A program made the translations under genes and the position numbers. The notes beneath the pieces were generated by a model. It had not been told where the DNA came from and made no database searches. It saw only the letters and a program-made list of their open reading frames with translations. Positions 38,446-48,117 of a stretch of 64,000 bases of DNA are shown here, piece after piece. The DNA comes from Spirochaetaceae bacterium. GTDB lineage: Bacteria; Spirochaetota; Spirochaetia; Treponematales; Treponemataceae. The stretch spans positions 62,001-126,000 of the forward strand of contig JAGBFB010000018.1 in assembly GCA_017936665.1 (NCBI GenBank), written 5' to 3'. Position 1 is the first letter of the stretch. The number at the start of each line of letters is the position of its first letter.

Positions 38446-38838
38446 ATGAGCAAGATAAAAATTTTTAGTTTTAAAATTGCAGATTTTCTCTTTGTTTTTC
38501 TTTTTGTTGTAACAATAATTTATTTTTCTGCAAATATTTTTTTGAATAAAAAAGCAAAAACTAAGCAACTTATTATAGAATCAGGAAAAAACATTTGGTA
38601 TTATCAACTTGATAAAAATAAAAAAATTGAAATTGAAGGACTTTTAGGAAAATCTTTAATCATAATTCAAGATGGATGTGTTTTTTTTGAAGATTCCCCT
38701 TGTCCAAATAAATTATGCGTTCTTTCAAATTCAATTTGCAATAACGGAGATTGGATTGCTTGTTTACCAAATGGAGTTTTTGCAAGAATTGAAGGAGAAG
38801 AAAAATTTAATCAAGAACTTGATGCAACAAGTTATTAA
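38446..38838 (+). CDS. NusG domain II-like protein, membrane-anchored
   Basis: A 130-residue protein with one N-terminal membrane span (about residues 12-32) and a C-terminal beta-rich domain with SPCPNKLCVLSN and ICNNGDWIACLPNGVFARIE. These match the NusG domain II (DUF1312-like) family often found in spirochaetes and Firmicutes. The function is unknown; it is probably extracytoplasmic. It lies 16 nt before radA. Confidence 0.78.
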   Translation: MSKIKIFSFKIADFLFVFLFVVTIIYFSANIFLNKKAKTKQLIIESGKNIWYYQLDKNKKIEIEGLLGKSLIIIQDGCVFFEDSPCPNKLCVLSNSICNNGDWIACLPNGVFARIEGEEKFNQELDATSY

Positions 38839-38854
38839 TTTTTAGGAAAATATT

Positions 38855-40213
38855 ATGGCAAAAAAGAAAGGCGTATTGATATACAAATGTAATTCTTGTG
38901 GAAATACACAACCTCGTTGGCTTGGACGCTGTCCAGAATGTTCAGAATGGAATACTTTTGAAGAATGTTTAATAAATCCATCTGAAAAAAAAGCAAATTC
39001 TGATAGTAATGATTGGATAATGCAAAAACCAGTAAAACTTTCTTCGGTAAATCCTATGGACGGAGATAGAATTTTTACTGGAATAAATGAGTTTGATAGA
39101 GTTCTTGGTGGTGGTGCCATGAAACATTCTGCAATTCTTATTGGTGGAGAACCTGGAATTGGAAAATCTACACTTTTACTACAAACTGCCGCTGCAATTT
39201 CAAACAGAAAAACCGAAAATACAGTTCTCTATGTTTCTGGAGAAGAATCAGCTGGACAAATTCGTTCAAGAGCAGATAGATTAAATATCCCTTCAGAAAA
39301 TATTCACATTTTATGTACATCAAAACTTGAAGACATTGAAAACGCACTTAACACATTAAATCCTATATTTTGCGTGGTAGACTCAATTCAAACAATTTTT
39401 ACGCCAGAAGCAGGAATTGTTCCAGGTACTATAAATCAATTAAAATATTGTGCAAATGAATTAATTACTTGGGCAAAAGAACATCCTTGTGTTTTAATGC
39501 TAGTTGCACATATTACAAAAGAAGGAATAATTGCAGGACCAAAATCTTTGGAACACATGGTTGATACAGTTATTTCTTTTGAAAAAAATAATGATGATGT
39601 TAGATTTTTAAGAGCACAAAAAAACAGATTTGGTTCTATTGATGAACTAGGACTTTTTTCCATGCAAGAAAAAGGATTGATTCCTATTGAAGATCCATCA
39701 TCCATGTTCATAACCCAAAGAAGTTCATCATTACCGGCTGGAGTTGCTATCGTGCCTGTTTTTGAAGGTAGCCGTGTTTTTTTAGTAGAAATTCAAGCAC
39801 TTACTGTTCCTGCAAAAGCAAATGTTACAAGAGTTTACTCAGAAAAAATTGATTTTGCTAGAGTTAGCCGAGTTGCAGCAGTTTTAGAAAAAAGTTTAGG
39901 ATTAAGATTTTCTGACCAAGATATTTATATCAATGTTGCAGGAGGAATAAGATTAACAGAAAGTGCCATTGACGGAGCTTTGTCTGCTGCATTGTATTCT
40001 GCAAGAACTTCAATTCCACTTTCAGAAAGCACAGCAATTATCGGAGAATTAAGTTTAGCAGGAGAAATTAGACCTGTACAAAAAATCAAACAAAGAGTAA
40101 AAACCGCTTTAAGTTTAGGATTTGAAAAAATTCTTTGCCCCGAAAAAGATGACAATGCCATATTATGCACAGATATAAAATCTTTGGTAAAAATTCTTTT
40201 TAAAAATTCATAA
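38855..40213 (+). CDS. radA: DNA repair protein RadA (Sms)
   Basis: A 452-residue ATPase acting in branch migration during recombination. An N-terminal C4 zinc finger (YKCNSCGNTQPRWLGRCPEC) is followed by a RecA-like core with Walker A GGEPGIGKST at residues 97-106 and the RadA-specific KNRFG motif (QKNRFGSIDELG). A Lon-like C-terminal domain completes it. All parts are complete. Confidence 0.96.
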   Translation: MAKKKGVLIYKCNSCGNTQPRWLGRCPECSEWNTFEECLINPSEKKANSDSNDWIMQKPVKLSSVNPMDGDRIFTGINEFDRVLGGGAMKHSAILIGGEPGIGKSTLLLQTAAAISNRKTENTVLYVSGEESAGQIRSRADRLNIPSENIHILCTSKLEDIENALNTLNPIFCVVDSIQTIFTPEAGIVPGTINQLKYCANELITWAKEHPCVLMLVAHITKEGIIAGPKSLEHMVDTVISFEKNNDDVRFLRAQKNRFGSIDELGLFSMQEKGLIPIEDPSSMFITQRSSSLPAGVAIVPVFEGSRVFLVEIQALTVPAKANVTRVYSEKIDFARVSRVAAVLEKSLGLRFSDQDIYINVAGGIRLTESAIDGALSAALYSARTSIPLSESTAIIGELSLAGEIRPVQKIKQRVKTALSLGFEKILCPEKDDNAILCTDIKSLVKILFKNS

Positions 40214-40235
40214 ATTTAATCTTTCGTGATATAAT
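40207..40235 (+). promoter_or_regulatory. Promoter for a leaderless mgtC-like mRNA
   Basis: TTCATA (40207-40212), 17-bp spacer, TATAAT (40230-40235), then 6 nt to the ATG at 40242. The predicted start falls on the A of the ATG. It overlaps the radA stop region. Confidence 0.6.
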
Positions 40236-40241
40236 ATTACC

Positions 40242-40943
40242 ATGAATTTTTGGGAACAAGTTTTTTTTGATACAAGTGCAATTTCTCTCGTTGAATATTT
40301 ACAGATTGGATTTAAAATCTTTTTAAGTTTTATTGCAGGATTTATTCTCGGTTTAGAGAGAAAAATTCGCCAACAAGCAATAGGTGTTAGAACAGTAATT
40401 CTAATTAGTATTTCTTCAACTTTATTAATGCTACTTTCATTACACATGGGAAAAACCTACGGAGGAGATTCAGCCCGTCTTGCCGCTCAAGTTGTTTCTG
40501 GAATTGGTTTTTTAGGAGGAGGAGCAATTCTTCGCCACGGACTTAACATTAGAGGATTAACTTCGGCTGCGACAATTTGGGCAGCATCTGCCATAGGACT
40601 CGGAATTGGTGCAGGAATGTACATCGCTTCAATAATTGTATTATGTGTTTCAGTTTTATCACTTGTTTTACTAGAAAAATTTGAAACAAAATATTTTCCA
40701 GCAGAACGAAACAAACGACTTTTCCTTGTGTTTCATAACAATAAAATCAATTTTACAGAACTACACAATATTGTAGAAAATCACGGATTGATAATTCTAA
40801 ATATGGATATTTCAAAACTAATAAACGAAGAACAACTTCAAGTAACATTTTCAGTTAGAGCTCCAGAAGAAATTGATGTTCTTGACTTAGCAGAAAAAAT
40901 CAAAGATTTAGGAAATCTTGAAGAAATAAATCTTTCTGATTAA
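40242..40943 (+). CDS. MgtC/SapB family inner-membrane protein
   Basis: A 233-residue protein with about four to five N-terminal spans and a soluble C-terminal ACT-like domain (about 160-233). The family core is GFILGLERKIRQQAIGVRTVILI near residue 33 and GIGFLGGGAILRHGLNIRGLTSAATIW near 87. MgtC proteins modulate F-type ATPase or magnesium/membrane-potential homeostasis in pathogens; the role here is not shown. Confidence 0.9.
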   Translation: MNFWEQVFFDTSAISLVEYLQIGFKIFLSFIAGFILGLERKIRQQAIGVRTVILISISSTLLMLLSLHMGKTYGGDSARLAAQVVSGIGFLGGGAILRHGLNIRGLTSAATIWAASAIGLGIGAGMYIASIIVLCVSVLSLVLLEKFETKYFPAERNKRLFLVFHNNKINFTELHNIVENHGLIILNMDISKLINEEQLQVTFSVRAPEEIDVLDLAEKIKDLGNLEEINLSD

Positions 40944-40955
40944 GTATTCTGTTTT

Positions 40956-42146
40956 TTATTCTGCGGATAAAGCAGCAACAGGGTCTAGTTTTGCGGCTCG
41001 GCTTGCAGGATTCAATCCAAAGAAAACTCCAACGAAAGCAGAAAAGAAAAATGATAACAAACAAGCTCCCCACTGAATAGCAAATTCCCAGTTCATTGCA
41101 AAAACTACAATTCCACTTAAAGCAATTCCCACAATTACACCTAAAAAACCACCAAACAAAGTAATTGTTGCAGATTCTACTAAAAATTGTAATTTTATTG
41201 CTCTTGGACTTGCACCTAAAGCCTTTCTAATACCAATTTCTTTTTTGCGTTCGGTTACAGTTACAATCATAATATTCATAATTCCAACACCACCAACCAA
41301 AAGAGAAATAGCTGCAACCCCAGAAAGTAACAAAGTCATTGTTCCCATAATTTGATCGTATTGCTCCAAAAATGTTGCCATAGACATAATGTTAAGAATA
41401 TTTTCTACTCCGGATTTTTCTTCTACATAAGATTTTATATTTTCAGCAACTTTTGTGGATAATTTTTGGTCAGTAACTTGGCAAACAATACTTGAAGCAA
41501 TAGGATTTGGCTGAATTTTTTTTGAATAAAATCCTCTTGGAATATAAACTGAAGTTGAAGGATTTTCCATTCCACCAGATTGTTCTTTTAAAACACCAAC
41601 CACTTCAAAGCCAAAACGAATATTTGAACTAATCAAAATTATTTTTTTTCCTAAAGCATTGCCTTCAGGAAATAACGCTTGAGCAAATTCACTTCCGAGA
41701 ATAATTTTTTGGCTTCCTGAAATATTATCCGTAACAGAAAAAAAGTTTCCGTATTCAAGTTCAAAATTATACATTTGCAAATAATCATGCTCAATGGCTA
41801 CTCCACTTCCGTTTACTGATAAATCACCGTAAACTAAAGTTGCAGAAAGATTATTTATTAAATGAATTTTTTTTATATTCTCGATATTTTCCCAAAGTTC
41901 AGTTCTAAAACTTTCGTTAAACTGTATTCTCGAAGCACTTCGTCTATTCATAAATCCAGAAGAAATTTTGATTATATCTAAGCCAGAAGATCCAAAGGAT
42001 TTTTTTACATTTTCAGTTGCACTTTGTCCAAGAGTTGTTATCAAAATAACAGAAGCAACTCCAATTATCACTCCCAAAAGTGAAAGAAATGTACGAGTTT
42101 TATTCTGTTTAAAATTTTGCAAAGCATTGATAAAATCTTCAAACAT
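40956..42146 (-). CDS. MacB-like ABC exporter permease
   Basis: A 396-residue protein with one N-terminal span (TFLSLLGVIIGVASVILITTLG), a large MacB-type periplasmic domain (about 50-270) and three C-terminal spans with EIGIRKALGASPRAI between them. It forms an ABC exporter with the ATPase encoded next to it. ATG 42146 is preferred (GAGG upstream) and overlaps the ATPase gene by 8 nt. Confidence 0.92.
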   Translation of the reverse strand: MFEDFINALQNFKQNKTRTFLSLLGVIIGVASVILITTLGQSATENVKKSFGSSGLDIIKISSGFMNRRSASRIQFNESFRTELWENIENIKKIHLINNLSATLVYGDLSVNGSGVAIEHDYLQMYNFELEYGNFFSVTDNISGSQKIILGSEFAQALFPEGNALGKKIILISSNIRFGFEVVGVLKEQSGGMENPSTSVYIPRGFYSKKIQPNPIASSIVCQVTDQKLSTKVAENIKSYVEEKSGVENILNIMSMATFLEQYDQIMGTMTLLLSGVAAISLLVGGVGIMNIMIVTVTERKKEIGIRKALGASPRAIKLQFLVESATITLFGGFLGVIVGIALSGIVVFAMNWEFAIQWGACLLSFFFSAFVGVFFGLNPASRAAKLDPVAALSAE

Positions 42147-42873
42147 GATGAACCTCATTTGCCTCAAAAGAAGAATTTATTTTGTCATCAGCAACTTTTC
42201 CATCTAAAATTCTGATACATCGTTTTGTACTTGCTCCAATTCCTGGGTCGTGTGTAACAATAACAATAGTTGTTCCTTCTTTGTTAATTTCATTAAAAAG
42301 TTGTAAAACGGCTTTTCCTGTAGAAGAATCCAAAGCACCAGTTGGTTCGTCAGCTAAAATGATTTTTGGTTTTGTAACTAAAGCACGAGCAATAGAAACG
42401 CGCTGTTTTTGTCCTCCAGAAAGTTCATGAGGATAATGGGAAATTCTATCGGTTAATCCTACCTTTTCTAAAACTTCTAAGGCCAAAATTTTTCGTTCAC
42501 TTCGAGGAATTCCTTTATATCGTAAAGGAAGCATAACATTTTCTAAAACATTCATTGTGGCCAAAAGATGATATTGCTGAAAAACAAAACCTACAGTCCG
42601 ATTTCTTAAAACAGACAAATCCTTTTCTGTCATTTCAAAAGTGCCTTTTCCGTCAATAAAAACTTGACCAGAAGTTGGTCTATCTAAACAACCTATCATA
42701 TTCATGCAAGTGGATTTTCCAGAACCAGAAGGGCCCATAATAGAAACCAATTCACCTTCTTTAATTGAAAAACTCACATTTTGCAAAGCATGAACTTGAT
42801 TTTCCCCCATGAAATATGTTTTGTTTACATTAACCAGAGAAATAACTTCTTTTGAAGAAGGGTTTTCTATCAA
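42139..42873 (-). CDS. MacB-like ABC exporter ATPase (LolD/MacB family)
   Basis: A 244-residue ATPase with Walker A GPSGSGKST near residue 46, signature LSGGQKQRVSIARAL near 150 and Walker B IILADEPTGALDS near 171. The start is TTG 42873, with AGGAGG 6 nt upstream, overlapping the adaptor stop by 4 nt (TTGA). It pairs with the permease that follows. Confidence 0.92.
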   Translation of the reverse strand: MIENPSSKEVISLVNVNKTYFMGENQVHALQNVSFSIKEGELVSIMGPSGSGKSTCMNMIGCLDRPTSGQVFIDGKGTFEMTEKDLSVLRNRTVGFVFQQYHLLATMNVLENVMLPLRYKGIPRSERKILALEVLEKVGLTDRISHYPHELSGGQKQRVSIARALVTKPKIILADEPTGALDSSTGKAVLQLFNEINKEGTTIVIVTHDPGIGASTKRCIRILDGKVADDKINSSFEANEVHHV

Positions 42874-43952
42874 GGTCTACCTCCTGGTGGTGGGCTTCCT
42901 GCAGGCATTCCGCCAGAACGATTATTTCCACTACCTTGTTTACTTCCAGAAACAGAACCTTTAGAAGAAGAACCTCTAAGTCTACCTGATTTTAATCCGC
43001 CACCTTGATTTTTTAACACATCACCTTCTTGTAAACCAGAAATAATATTTACAAAATCAAAGCCGTAAGGTTCGATATTAACATCAACAGTTTGAACTGA
43101 GCCATCTTTCAGAATTTTTTCTGCAAAAGATTTTCCCATTTTTTGTCCGATGGCACTTCGCTCAACAATTAAATAATTTTTTGGCGGAGTAATTTCAATT
43201 TCACCAGTAAAAGAAAAGTTTGGTAAAATTTCTTTAGGTGGATTGTCAATTTTTACAACAGCATCTATAACAGTTGCACCACGACTAGTAATTCTTCCAA
43301 CAGCAGGAAAGGATTCAACATAGCCTGTAACTTCTAAATCTTCGTAGGCTGGAAAAGTAAATTTTACACTTTGTCCTTTTTTCAATTTATGAACATCATT
43401 TTCTACGATTTCAACATCTGCTGTCATATAATCTCGATTGATAATAATTCCAACTTCATCTTTTGCTTCTACAACATCACCTTCTGAAACTGAAAGTTGT
43501 ACGATAATTCCGTCAAAATAAGCGGTAACCATTCTATCAGTAACTTTTGTCTGCAAAACCTGTCGCTGATGTTCCATCAATTCTAGTTCTCGCTGAGCAC
43601 CATTTATCCTAGTTTGCTCCATTGAATATTCATGTTTTGCAAGATTGTATTTTTGTTCCTCAGCATCAAGTTCCAAAATCACTTGACCTTTTTTTACAAA
43701 ATCTCCTTCTTTAACAAAAACCTTTTGAACAACACCTTCTCCAACAGCTTGCAATGTTTGAGATTCAGCAGCAGAAATATTTCCAGAAATTTCAATTACA
43801 TTTTCAAAAGTTTCTTTTCTTACAGTAAAAGTTTGATTATCAAGATTTTCTGATTTTTTACTATTTCTAATAATAAAAGCAGTTGCAAAAATTAAAACAA
43901 GGATTATCCCAAAAATAATTATAGGTTTTAGAATTTTAGACTTAGTTTTCAT
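42870..43952 (-). CDS. MacA/RND-type periplasmic adaptor (membrane fusion) protein
   Basis: A 360-residue adaptor with an N-terminal membrane anchor (about 10-28), a lipoyl-like/hairpin core (GEGVVQKVFVKEGDFVKKGQVILELD) with a short helical hairpin around residues 105-130, and a beta-barrel. The C-terminal end is a Gly/Ser/Pro-rich tail (about 320-360), unusual for the family. It should link the inner-membrane exporter to the outer-membrane factor. Confidence 0.9.
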   Translation of the reverse strand: MKTKSKILKPIIIFGIILVLIFATAFIIRNSKKSENLDNQTFTVRKETFENVIEISGNISAAESQTLQAVGEGVVQKVFVKEGDFVKKGQVILELDAEEQKYNLAKHEYSMEQTRINGAQRELELMEHQRQVLQTKVTDRMVTAYFDGIIVQLSVSEGDVVEAKDEVGIIINRDYMTADVEIVENDVHKLKKGQSVKFTFPAYEDLEVTGYVESFPAVGRITSRGATVIDAVVKIDNPPKEILPNFSFTGEIEITPPKNYLIVERSAIGQKMGKSFAEKILKDGSVQTVDVNIEPYGFDFVNIISGLQEGDVLKNQGGGLKSGRLRGSSSKGSVSGSKQGSGNNRSGGMPAGSPPPGGRP

Positions 43953-45411
43953 TAGCTTCCCCTTGTGTTTCTACAAACAACATAGACAAATCGTTATTGT
44001 AAATAATTCTGTCAATTTTTGTTATTGCAAGTTTTACTTTGGCATTTTCAAGATTTATTTTTGATTGACGATATTCACTTTCAGAAATAATTCCTTTTGA
44101 ATACCAATTTTTCATATCATTTTCCAATTCTTGATAAAGATTAAATTGTTCTAAATTTTGTTCAGTTTCCCATTCAAGATTGTTGTAAGTTTCATTCATT
44201 TTTAAAACTGTATCAAAAAAGTTTTCTTCTGCATCCTGAATTTCAAGTTTTTCAATTTTGTCCTGAATTTCATTATTTTGATAAGAAAGATTATCTAATT
44301 TTGAAGTTGAAGGATTCCAACCGATTCCCAAAGAAATACTTGGATTTGAATTTTGATTTATCGGAATTGCAGTTGTTGCAGAAACAGAAAGTCCTTTCAT
44401 TTTCATAGTTAATCCTGCCTGTGCAGAATCTAAATATGAATCATCTTGAATCGAAAATCCATATCCCGCCTGAGCCGAAAGAGAAAAATCTGTATTTAAT
44501 TTTCGAGTTTCCGAATTTATATGATAATTCCACTTTGCTTTTTCTAGTGATTCAAAATCTTCTTTTGAAAAACTTCTGATAGATAAAAGTTCAACTTCTG
44601 GAATTACAAAAGATAAATCAAGTTGATTAACTTTTACGGAACATTTTGAAGCAAAAATTGCTAAGGCAGAATTGTACAATCGTTCTTTTTCTTTTACAGT
44701 CCGTTTTGCACTTTCAACTTCAAGATTTGCTGTTCTATATTTTGCAGATGATGTAGCATAACCTTTGGCTTTTATCGTATCAAAATCAATTTGTTTTTCA
44801 ATTAAATTATGTTCTGCCTGTGTAACAGCTTGGGCTTTTGAAAATAAATCTCTTAAATCTTGCAAAAAACTAGAATAAATTTTAATTTCGCCCTTTTTTA
44901 AACTTCGTTGAGATTCTATAACTTTTCTATTTGCTTTTTCTAAGGTAATTTTCTTTTGCTTTGAAATATCAGAAAAAATATCTGTAGAAAGCATCAAAGA
45001 AGCTCCCTGAATTTCTGAAGAAAATTCTCCTTCCTTTGAAATATCAAAATCCAATGGAAGATTCATTGAAAGTGATGTATTGTTCAATTTTGAAGAAGAA
45101 ACATTTACTTCTGGCGAAAGATTAATTTTTGTTGAAGAATCTGCAAATTCTGCTCCCATTCGTCCTGAAGAAAAAGAAAGATTTATTCCATTTTCAATCA
45201 ATGTTTCTTTGTATGAATTTGTAGCTTGTTGTAATTGCAATTCTAATATTTGGTAATCTCTGTTGTTTTTTTTGTAATTTTCTAACAAAGTGGAAAAATC
45301 AATTTTTTTAGATGAAGAACTGTTTTCTGTGTTACAAAAAAGAAAACCACTTGATAAGAGAAAATTTATCAAAATAAAAAAAATAACTTTCTTTGTATTT
45401 TTTAGCGTCAT
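43942..45411 (-). CDS. TolC-like outer-membrane efflux protein
   Basis: A 489-residue protein with an N-terminal signal-like segment (KKVIFFILINFLLSSGFLFC, possible lipobox-like ending) and long helical repeats with the two internally similar halves expected of outer-membrane factors. It contains coiled-coil regions near 155-240 and 410-480. It is the first gene of the exporter cluster and overlaps the adaptor by 11 nt. ATG 45411 is preferred over an upstream TTG; there is no clear ribosome-binding site, and TATTAT lies about 16 nt upstream. Confidence 0.82.
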   Translation of the reverse strand: MTLKNTKKVIFFILINFLLSSGFLFCNTENSSSSKKIDFSTLLENYKKNNRDYQILELQLQQATNSYKETLIENGINLSFSSGRMGAEFADSSTKINLSPEVNVSSSKLNNTSLSMNLPLDFDISKEGEFSSEIQGASLMLSTDIFSDISKQKKITLEKANRKVIESQRSLKKGEIKIYSSFLQDLRDLFSKAQAVTQAEHNLIEKQIDFDTIKAKGYATSSAKYRTANLEVESAKRTVKEKERLYNSALAIFASKCSVKVNQLDLSFVIPEVELLSIRSFSKEDFESLEKAKWNYHINSETRKLNTDFSLSAQAGYGFSIQDDSYLDSAQAGLTMKMKGLSVSATTAIPINQNSNPSISLGIGWNPSTSKLDNLSYQNNEIQDKIEKLEIQDAEENFFDTVLKMNETYNNLEWETEQNLEQFNLYQELENDMKNWYSKGIISESEYRQSKINLENAKVKLAITKIDRIIYNNDLSMLFVETQGEANEN

Positions 45412-45482
45412 ATAAATACATAACACTATAATACAAAAAAAGTTAATACCTATTTTTTCTAATAACAAGAAATAACAAAAAA

Positions 45483-46658
45483 TTAGAATAAACTTGTTAT
45501 TAGAGAAGGAACTGCAATAAAGTTTCCTATTACGCCACCAATGGAAGAAAGCATAAAAACTAATAAGACTTTTAAAATTCTATTTTTGTAAAATCCTTTT
45601 ACAGAACTTACATCAGAATACAATGTTTCCATATCTTGAATTTTTGGTTTTTTAACCCAAGCCTGAACAATTCCCGTAAAAAGACCAACACCTAAAACTG
45701 GATTTAGTGTTGCAATTGGAGCTCCTACAAAGGCTACTAAAATTGTTAATGGATGACCTAATGCCAAAAGAGAACCTAAAGCTGCTAAAGAACCGTTCCA
45801 TAAAACCCAATTTAAAAGCATATTCAAAGATGCACCAGTTCCGCCTTTTACAAAACCTATAACAATTAAAGCAACGATTGCTATAGGAAATAACCAACCT
45901 AAAAGTTTAGAGCCTATACTAGCTGGTGGAATTTTTGATATTTCTGTTGTATCAGCAGAAACTTCTTCTTTTGCAAGTTTTTCAAGGTAAGCAACTACAC
46001 CTTTTAAATGCCCCGCACCTAAAACCGCAACAACTTTATTCCCCTTACACTTCCAGATATGACTAGCAAGATATTGGTCCCGTTCATCAATTAAAACAGT
46101 TTTTACAGTTGGAAGATATGAAGAAAGTTCTTCCATCATTCCGTCCATCTCGCTAGAATTTTTTAAACTTTCAATTTGTTCCGAAGAAATTTCTTCTTTA
46201 TCGAAAGCGGCAGAAATCAAAGCACCTAAAAGTTTGCACTTTCCCCAGAAAGAACTTTTACCCCATGCTCGTTTTAAAGTTGTCTGAATTGGGCGATCTA
46301 CCATTTCAGTAGGAATAGAAAGTTCTTCGCAAACATTTAATGCCGCTTTCATTTCTTCGCCTGGTTTTACTCCAACATCAGAACCCATACGGCGCTGAAA
46401 TGAAGAAAGAACAAGATTTGCCATCATAACAAAACCTTTTCCTTCCTTCAAAACTTTTACAATATCAAGTTCTTTCCAAGCATCTGGATTTTTCATTGTT
46501 GCAAGACGACCATCATCCAATTCAATAGCAACAACATCTGGATTTTCTGCCTTAATTGATTCAGTTACTTGATTTATACTTTCCTGCGAAACATGAGCTG
46601 TTCCCAAAAGGATAATTTCTCTACCGTTTAATTGTAATCTTTTTTCTGTTTGAGACAT
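45483..46658 (-). CDS. TraB/PrgY-like membrane protein
   Basis: A 391-residue protein. The conserved GTAHVS is at residues 19-24, and the region with AIELDDGRL near 46 and VLGAGHLKGV near 215 matches the TraB/PrgY/GumN (TIKI-like) hydrolase-type domain. The C-terminal third has several hydrophobic segments. Enterococcal TraB limits pheromone activity; the bacterial housekeeping role is unknown. It precedes the exporter on the same strand. Confidence 0.85.
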   Translation of the reverse strand: MSQTEKRLQLNGREIILLGTAHVSQESINQVTESIKAENPDVVAIELDDGRLATMKNPDAWKELDIVKVLKEGKGFVMMANLVLSSFQRRMGSDVGVKPGEEMKAALNVCEELSIPTEMVDRPIQTTLKRAWGKSSFWGKCKLLGALISAAFDKEEISSEQIESLKNSSEMDGMMEELSSYLPTVKTVLIDERDQYLASHIWKCKGNKVVAVLGAGHLKGVVAYLEKLAKEEVSADTTEISKIPPASIGSKLLGWLFPIAIVALIVIGFVKGGTGASLNMLLNWVLWNGSLAALGSLLALGHPLTILVAFVGAPIATLNPVLGVGLFTGIVQAWVKKPKIQDMETLYSDVSSVKGFYKNRILKVLLVFMLSSIGGVIGNFIAVPSLITSLF

Positions 46659-46689
46659 AATTTTTGTAAATTCCTACTCTTATAATTTT

Positions 46690-48063
46690 TTACAAGCCCT
46701 TTTCTAAATCTTGTAAGGCCCATTCTGCCAAACGATATTCAAAAAACATCGGTGCTTGTAACTTTATAATATCATTATAATATTTTTTTGCATTCTGGTC
46801 ATCACCCCTTATTTCATGATAAAGAGCCAAATAATACAATAATTTTCCTCTAGAATTCAAATTTTGTTCATTTTTTACCCTAGTTGCTACAGCAGAAGGA
46901 TTTACGCCATCGTAATAAAGTCTGATAACAGAATAAGTTGCAGTTTTAATATCTCTATTTTTTAAAACATTTACAAGAAATTTTCTGTTTTCAGTTTCTT
47001 TTTTTTCTTTTAAGTAAGTAGCACTAACCATCATAGGGTAAGAAATATTATCTTTGTTGTATTTATATGCCTGTAAAAAAGCATTTCTAGCTTCTGTATA
47101 TTTTTTTTCATGCCATGCTAACATTCCAATTGATTCGTAGGCATAATAATATTCAGGTTTTACTTCTACAATTTTTTTGTAGTCTGCTAAGGCTTCGGCA
47201 AATCTTCCATTTTCATCATATAATGCAGCACGATAGATATATGCGTAAAAATTTTGGTCATCGATAGAAATTGCTTTTGTCCATGCCTTTTCTGCATCTG
47301 CAAATTTTCCTTGATAATATAAATATTGTCCGTAATCAACCCAGAAATCATAATAATTTGAATCTAAACTAATTGCTTTTTCAATATATTTTGTTGCAAC
47401 TGCGTAATTTTCATCTTCACCTGCTAACTTTCCAAGATATGCCCAACCTAAAGCATTATTCGGATTTACTTCTACTAATTTTTCAAAAGTTGCCTTTGAA
47501 GTTTTTAAATCATCATTATAGTAAGCAGATTGACCGTAGCCAAACAAAGCTTGTTCGTGCTTTGGGTCAGATTGCAAACTTTTTCCGTAGTAAGTATTTG
47601 CAAGTTTGTAGTTTTTTCTTAACATTTGCTCATTTGCAAGTTCCACATTTGCATCAGCATTTGTTGGATCTTTTGCAATAATCTGCTTTAGAATTTCAGA
47701 TTTTGCTTTTTTATCTCCACTTGCCTTTGCAATCATAGATTTTACAACAAGAGTATCAATATTTTCAGGATCGATAATATCTAATTTATTTGCTATTTCA
47801 GTTGCTTTTTCTAAATTTCTTGCAGATACCAATAATGAAGCATGAAGTAAATTCATAGAATAATCATTTTGATATTTTTCTGGCATTGTTTCAAAAAGAG
47901 CCAATGCTTCTTCAATAGTTCCATTTTGTAATACATCTTGAAGTTTCTGTGCAAAATCTACAGTAAATTCTTGCTTTTTTGATTGTGTTACTTCAGTTGT
48001 TTTACAGGATGTAATAAAAATCAAAGTAACAAAAATCATTAAACTTAAAATTCTTTTGAACAT
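46690..48063 (-). CDS. TPR-repeat lipoprotein
   Basis: A 457-residue protein with a lipobox (LIFITSC, Cys20) and about nine tetratricopeptide repeats from roughly residue 70 on (for example ALFGYGQSAYYNDDLKTSKA, EKAISLDSNYYDFWVDYGQY). It probably scaffolds protein interactions at the cell envelope. The start ATG 48063 has GGAGA upstream; earlier in-frame codons overlap the divergent gene's leader. Confidence 0.88.
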   Translation of the reverse strand: MFKRILSLMIFVTLIFITSCKTTEVTQSKKQEFTVDFAQKLQDVLQNGTIEEALALFETMPEKYQNDYSMNLLHASLLVSARNLEKATEIANKLDIIDPENIDTLVVKSMIAKASGDKKAKSEILKQIIAKDPTNADANVELANEQMLRKNYKLANTYYGKSLQSDPKHEQALFGYGQSAYYNDDLKTSKATFEKLVEVNPNNALGWAYLGKLAGEDENYAVATKYIEKAISLDSNYYDFWVDYGQYLYYQGKFADAEKAWTKAISIDDQNFYAYIYRAALYDENGRFAEALADYKKIVEVKPEYYYAYESIGMLAWHEKKYTEARNAFLQAYKYNKDNISYPMMVSATYLKEKKETENRKFLVNVLKNRDIKTATYSVIRLYYDGVNPSAVATRVKNEQNLNSRGKLLYYLALYHEIRGDDQNAKKYYNDIIKLQAPMFFEYRLAEWALQDLEKGL

Positions 48064-48085
48064 ATATGTCTCCAAATAGTTGATT

Positions 48086-48113
48086 TTGTCGCCATCATTA
48101 GCTAAACTATAAG
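48086..48113 (+). promoter_or_regulatory. Promoter very close to the start of the 611-aa gene
   Basis: TTGTCG (48086-48091), 16-bp spacer, TATAAG (48108-48113), then 4 nt to the ATG at 48118. No ribosome-binding site is visible. If used, the mRNA has little or no leader. Confidence 0.45.
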
Positions 48114-48117
48114 ACAA

